Assembly: GCF_900312745.1 (NCBI RefSeq)
Contig: NZ_OMPD01000014.1
Span: 2,728,001 to 2,792,000 of the forward strand
Reading direction: 5' to 3'
Origin: Aquimarina sp. AU58
GTDB taxonomy: Bacteria; Bacteroidota; Bacteroidia; Flavobacteriales; Flavobacteriaceae
Length of the DNA: 64,000 bases
Below are positions 60,181 to 64,000 of this stretch, piece after piece (position 1 is the first letter of the stretch; each line of letters starts with the position of its first letter). The notes below the pieces were generated by a model that was given only the letters and a program-made list of their open reading frames with translations, was not told where the DNA came from and ran no database searches. Position numbers and translations under genes: made by a program.

Positions 60181-63009
60181 TTAATACCATTCTCTGGTAA
60201 AAAGGCCTATTAATGTTTCTGGACTTAATGTTATGATAAATCGAATTTGCTCTTCATAATTTGGCTGTGATATTTCCCATCCCTTATTAGATACTACAGG
60301 AAAAAAGACTTCGAAGTAATCAGCTACTAAACTAAGCCTAACTCCTGCATCATAGACAAATTTTGGAGAGATGTTTTTATTTTTTACCAGTCCTACATCT
60401 CCATATGCATAAATCCATTTCCATAAATTGGTATTTGCATTAAAGGTGGTAATCCATTGATTGGCAAAAGGGTATTCGAGTTGTGATTTAAACCCTCCTT
60501 CTGCCAAAATAATCTGCTGGCTTACCAAACCAGTATCTTCACTACGTCCAAGATAATTATAATCGAACAAATAATCTGTAGGTCTGTCTAGTGCAAAACT
60601 AAAGAAATCACCATCTTTTTCTGTGTCGTTAAAAAGAAAAGACCCTGCAAATAGACGTAAATTTAATTGCCGATTATTAAGAAACAGCTTCCTGTAATTT
60701 ACGGTAGCCGATAGTTTACTAAAGTTTTTTGATATTTGATAATCAATAGTATATCCTAGAAAATTGATAAGATTAAAATCAGAATATCGATATCTTACAT
60801 TAAATACGTTATAATCAGGAGTAACAACAGGGTTTTCTTTATCTCGATCTCTAAAAACATTAATATTTCTAAGGAGAAGCCTTTGTTTTTTATTGGATCT
60901 AAGATCTTCGGGCCTAAAATAAAAACTTACAGATGATGAAAATCGTTTAAATAATAAATCGGGAGCATAACTAAACATACTACCATTTACCCCATATTGT
61001 ACTTTATATAATCCATAATCAGACAGTTGTTGTCTATAGGAGATAGATGCTGATCCCAATAATTTATTGGATTTGAAACCATAAGCAGGGGAGAGGTTGT
61101 ACTGAAAATTTCTTTTTATGAAAGTCTTGTTATAAAATTTTGAAGCTAACAAAAAACCATCGTATACATTAAACTCTACTTCGGGAATAAAAAATACTTG
61201 AGTATACCTTGGATCTTCTATATCCTGTAAAAACCTAAACTGTAGTGGTTTGTTAAATATCCATTTTAGGTTTCTATAATTATTACGTCTGTTTACTTCT
61301 GGGATGTTCTGATCATAATCCAATACCAGTTTACTAATATCGTCATTCGCAATTTTCACTTTTTTGGTCCCAGTGATCCCCATAAGCCAGGTTTTAGAAA
61401 CTATATCTTTTTTTCTAAAACCATAAAGAGAAACCGGCATTGTATTATTACCATTATTCTTAATTGTAACTTCAATTGAATCTTTTCCTTTTTTTACAGA
61501 TTTAATTTTAAAATCAAGCTTTTCATTGGTTTGTACATAATCCTCAAAAAACCATTCTATATCAAGAGGAGCTATATTGATAAGTGCTTTTTTATACTTT
61601 TCAGAATTTGTATATTTTAATACATTTTGAGTGTAAAAATCTTTAATACTCTGGTCGACAATGTTATCATCACCCAGGTAATCTTCCAAATATTTAAAAC
61701 CTACACCTGCCTTATATGCATTTGCAATATTTTTATTAAATTTTACTAATTCATCTTGTGGCTGTAATAAAGGCTGATCTAAAAACAATCGAGCCATGTT
61801 TTTATAAGCTAAGAAATATTGATCATTAAAGTCCAGATCGGCAACATGAAACCACCGTATACCGATTACTTTACTTAGTTTACCGATAATTTTCATTTCG
61901 GGATAATACTGTTCTGTGTATGCCATCATTAAGTAGATGTGTATCGCATCTTTTATCCAGGCATCGTATCTGGGGTTTATAATAATAGTTCTTTCAAGAT
62001 AATTTTCGGTAATTGTCTTAAGTTGTTTGATTTCAAACTGAAAACCGTCGGGAAAAGGTCTTAATATATCGGGTAATTGATTTAGTCCATATACAGGATT
62101 ATTTTTGTAATCATTTTCAGAAATTACAATCTTGTCAAAAGGATATGGGCCTAATTTCTTTTGTAAAAACCCAATAATTCTATCGGTTGCTACCGATTTC
62201 ATTTCTGGCATTAAATCGTTGTCATCTATATTGCTTATAAACTGAATACCATCAGAAGGGAAACTATAGAAAGAAGATGTTTTTTCTAAGTACAAGTTTG
62301 CTTCATTTCTTTTGTTGCCTTCGAGTTGTATGGTTTTGGTTGTTTCATCCTTTGATAGAATGCTATTTTTTTGTTTTAGATCACTAACTATTTCATAGGC
62401 AGAAGGCAAAGTGAAATGAATTTGATAATCTACAATAGGAGCATATAGGTCATCCAGGTTTTTATGGCTATAGATATTCCATTTTGTATCATATACGGCT
62501 GGAAGGATATACCAATATTTTAAGCTAAAATTTCCGTTAGGGTGATATCCGTACCTGGTAAATTTGCTGCTTGCAATTTTAATTTGATATTTTAAAAGAA
62601 AGGTTTGGTTTTCTCCTGGATAAATAGGTTTAGAAGATTTTACCCATAATATATCCTGGATTCCATCGTGTCGTCCCCACTGTAGAGGTTGTGATTCTTT
62701 ATCACTGACATTTTGGATTATAGTTCCTCCTCGTTCTTCGTCTTTGGCAAAGTAAAAACGTTTTATAAAATCTTCTGCAAATCTTTTGCCAAGGGGAGTG
62801 GTCTTATCAGAGAAGCTATTGGCCCAATCATGAAAGAATACTTGTGTAAGTGTATCTTTTGATAAATTCGTATAGGTAACTTCCTGCTCTATAGTTATTA
62901 TCTTTTTTTTGGCGTCTAGATTAGCATTTATAATGATATTATGCTGTGCAGACCCTGCGGTGAGCGCAAAAAAGATAATTATAAAACTATATATTTTTAA
63001 AATATTCAA
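60181..63009 (-). CDS. M1-peptidase-like protein with C-terminal beta-barrel, no HExxH motif
   Basis: The protein has 942 residues. The signal peptide (1-21, AGSAQ) is followed by an N-terminal beta domain like that of M1 (gluzincin) peptidases (about 25-250; FFHDWANSFSD, FTRYGYHPNGN). A helical middle part (about 260-480) falls where an HExxH would be, but reads AWIKDAIHIYLMMAYTEQYY. No HExxH occurs anywhere. A beta-strand-rich C-terminal half (about 640-942) with alternating patterns ends ETLIGLFTREWY, like an outer-membrane barrel. It is probably a non-catalytic or altered member that sits in the outer membrane. Confidence 0.75.
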   Translation of the reverse strand: MNILKIYSFIIIFFALTAGSAQHNIIINANLDAKKKIITIEQEVTYTNLSKDTLTQVFFHDWANSFSDKTTPLGKRFAEDFIKRFYFAKDEERGGTIIQNVSDKESQPLQWGRHDGIQDILWVKSSKPIYPGENQTFLLKYQIKIASSKFTRYGYHPNGNFSLKYWYILPAVYDTKWNIYSHKNLDDLYAPIVDYQIHFTLPSAYEIVSDLKQKNSILSKDETTKTIQLEGNKRNEANLYLEKTSSFYSFPSDGIQFISNIDDNDLMPEMKSVATDRIIGFLQKKLGPYPFDKIVISENDYKNNPVYGLNQLPDILRPFPDGFQFEIKQLKTITENYLERTIIINPRYDAWIKDAIHIYLMMAYTEQYYPEMKIIGKLSKVIGIRWFHVADLDFNDQYFLAYKNMARLFLDQPLLQPQDELVKFNKNIANAYKAGVGFKYLEDYLGDDNIVDQSIKDFYTQNVLKYTNSEKYKKALINIAPLDIEWFFEDYVQTNEKLDFKIKSVKKGKDSIEVTIKNNGNNTMPVSLYGFRKKDIVSKTWLMGITGTKKVKIANDDISKLVLDYDQNIPEVNRRNNYRNLKWIFNKPLQFRFLQDIEDPRYTQVFFIPEVEFNVYDGFLLASKFYNKTFIKRNFQYNLSPAYGFKSNKLLGSASISYRQQLSDYGLYKVQYGVNGSMFSYAPDLLFKRFSSSVSFYFRPEDLRSNKKQRLLLRNINVFRDRDKENPVVTPDYNVFNVRYRYSDFNLINFLGYTIDYQISKNFSKLSATVNYRKLFLNNRQLNLRLFAGSFLFNDTEKDGDFFSFALDRPTDYLFDYNYLGRSEDTGLVSQQIILAEGGFKSQLEYPFANQWITTFNANTNLWKWIYAYGDVGLVKNKNISPKFVYDAGVRLSLVADYFEVFFPVVSNKGWEISQPNYEEQIRFIITLSPETLIGLFTREWY

Positions 63010-63174
63010 CTTTTATATGTAATTAAAAGGTGTTTTTTAAGATATAAATCAAAAAGGAATATTGTTACCTATTTGGTCTTATCTATTAAAACTTTATTAA
63101 CTATAGGCATAGCCTTACTATGATACTCTTCAAAACCGATTTTATATTAATAATTGATTTGATAACAAAATGAA

Positions 63175-63864
63175 TTAGAAATTCGGACTTAAATTATACT
63201 GAGTATAAAATTTATCTAAAATATCTAATACTTCACCTGGGGTGTCTACAATATGTATTAGGTCTAAATCCCCGGGGCTTATATTTCCGAATTTTTGGAG
63301 TAATGTACTTTTTACCCAATCGATTAGTCCTCCCCAAAACTCTGTACTTACCAGTATAATTGGGAATTTTGCAATTTTTTTGGTTTGTATTAATGTTATT
63401 GCTTCGAATAATTCATCCAAAGTTCCGAACCCTCCTGGCATAACTACAAATCCCTGAGAATATTTTACGAACATTACTTTACGTACAAAAAAATAGTCAA
63501 AATCCAGGCTTTTATCACTGTCGATGTACGGATTGTCATGTTGTTCAAAAGGCAAATCTATATTAAGCCCTACAGAGGTTCCTCCTCCCAGATGTGCTCC
63601 TTTATTTCCTGCTTCCATTATACCGGGACCACCGCCAGTAATAACTCCGTAACCCTGATCCACAATTTCTTTGGCAACATCTACAGCTAATTGGTAGTAT
63701 TTATCATCTGTTTTTGTACGAGCAGATCCAAAAATAGATACACAGGGGCCTATTTTACTCATTTTTTCAAACCCATTAACAAATTCTCCCATAATCTTGA
63801 AGATTGCCCATGAATCATTTGTCTTTATTTCATTCCAGCCTTTATGGTGTTGCTCTTTTCTCAT
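63175..63864 (-). CDS. LOG-family protein (TIGR00730 type)
   Basis: The protein has 229 residues. The Rossmann fold has GSARTKTDD, then VITGGGPGIMEAGNKGA, and the family signature PGGFGTLDELFEAITLIQT. LOG proteins cleave nucleoside 5'-monophosphates (cytokinin riboside monophosphates in plants) to base and ribose 5-phosphate. In bacteria they are probably housekeeping nucleotide hydrolases. It is cytoplasmic and lies just downstream of uvrA. Confidence 0.92.
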   Translation of the reverse strand: MRKEQHHKGWNEIKTNDSWAIFKIMGEFVNGFEKMSKIGPCVSIFGSARTKTDDKYYQLAVDVAKEIVDQGYGVITGGGPGIMEAGNKGAHLGGGTSVGLNIDLPFEQHDNPYIDSDKSLDFDYFFVRKVMFVKYSQGFVVMPGGFGTLDELFEAITLIQTKKIAKFPIILVSTEFWGGLIDWVKSTLLQKFGNISPGDLDLIHIVDTPGEVLDILDKFYTQYNLSPNF

Positions 63865-63888
63865 AATTTATCTTTTAAATATTGTTGC

Positions 63889-64000
63889 TTACAGCTCATT
63901 CTTTAAAAACTGAGCAGTATAGCTTTTTTTATCTTTTATAATTTCTTCTGGTGTACCTGTAGCTACAATTTTTCCTCCATTTTTTCCTCCTTCATATCCG
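63889..64000 (-). CDS. uvrA: Excinuclease ABC subunit A, C-terminal fragment
   Basis: The minus-strand frame runs off the right edge and reads GYEGGKNGGKIVATGTPEEI, then ends SYTAQFLKNEL before the TAA at 63889-63891. The GGKNGGKIVATGTPEE stretch is the typical end of UvrA (the usual form is GGxxGGxIVAxGTPEE). UvrA is the damage-scanning ATPase of nucleotide excision repair. Only the last 36 residues are in the window. Confidence 0.9.
   Translation of the reverse strand, partial: GYEGGKNGGKIVATGTPEEIIKDKKSYTAQFLKNEL

Overview
The window looks like chromosome of a low-GC member of the Flavobacteriaceae (Bacteroidota). The clues are TonB receptors with N-terminal carboxypeptidase-regulatory-like domains, many promoter elements of the Bacteroidota type (TAnnTTTG), a menaquinone gene group, parE/parC of flavobacterial size, fused E1 alpha/beta dehydrogenase and NuoE/NuoF-type proteins, and small lipoproteins and DUF families typical of the group. 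A marine genus such as Aquimarina is plausible, but that is inference. I saw no rRNA, tRNA, CRISPR, prophage or insertion sequence.

Layout. 0-2 kb: tail of a PgpH-like HD hydrolase, a DUF3817 membrane protein and an MscS channel. 2.1-3.7 kb: a secreted M57-type zinc peptidase gene with its own terminator, set between two copies of a near-perfect 48-bp direct repeat. 3.8-11 kb: two paralogous TonB receptors sharing an upstream sequence block, then a 55-codon gene for a Cys/Trp-rich bacteriocin-like peptide and a small secreted protein. 11-26 kb: mostly housekeeping genes (ychF, DMT transporter, hybrid kinase, M61 peptidase, tandem PPK2, rhodanese/GNAT/LysR, parE-parC). 26-28 kb: GNAT, PhnA, and a deletion scar joining the tails of an outer-membrane barrel gene and a LytTR regulator. 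29-36 kb: a formate module on the minus strand (fhs, fdhD, NuoEF-like subunit, molybdopterin formate dehydrogenase). 36-40 kb: BcrAB-like ABC exporter, YcxB-like protein, a decayed TPR gene, TerC and a lipoprotein. 40-42 kb: an XRE regulator and an M14 carboxypeptidase, divergent around seven copies of a GTTTAC-N4-GTAAAC palindrome. 42-48 kb: Lrp, PEP carboxylase, DinB, NTF2-like, two hydrolases and TetR. 48.8-56 kb: menaquinone genes (thioesterase, menF, menD, menB) interleaved with DUF2853, a CvfB-like protein, a small orphan protein whose start codon lies in a long inverted repeat, ferritin and a secreted protein. 56-64 kb: two related membrane coiled-coil proteins, fused E1 dehydrogenase, an M1-like protein with no HExxH motif and a C-terminal barrel, a LOG-family protein and the 3' end of uvrA.

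How the genes work together. The formate genes can interconvert formate and CO2 with NAD(H) and channel formate into 10-formyl-THF. The men genes make respiratory quinone. The TonB pair, M57, M61 and M14 peptidases fit a lifestyle of scavenging polymers and peptides. I did not find a complete new defence or biosynthetic system. The strongest new leads are the operator array (40.7-41.1 kb), the repeat-bounded peptidase cassette (2.1-3.7 kb), the hidden peptide gene (10.1-10.3 kb) and the start-codon inverted repeat (53.5-53.6 kb).
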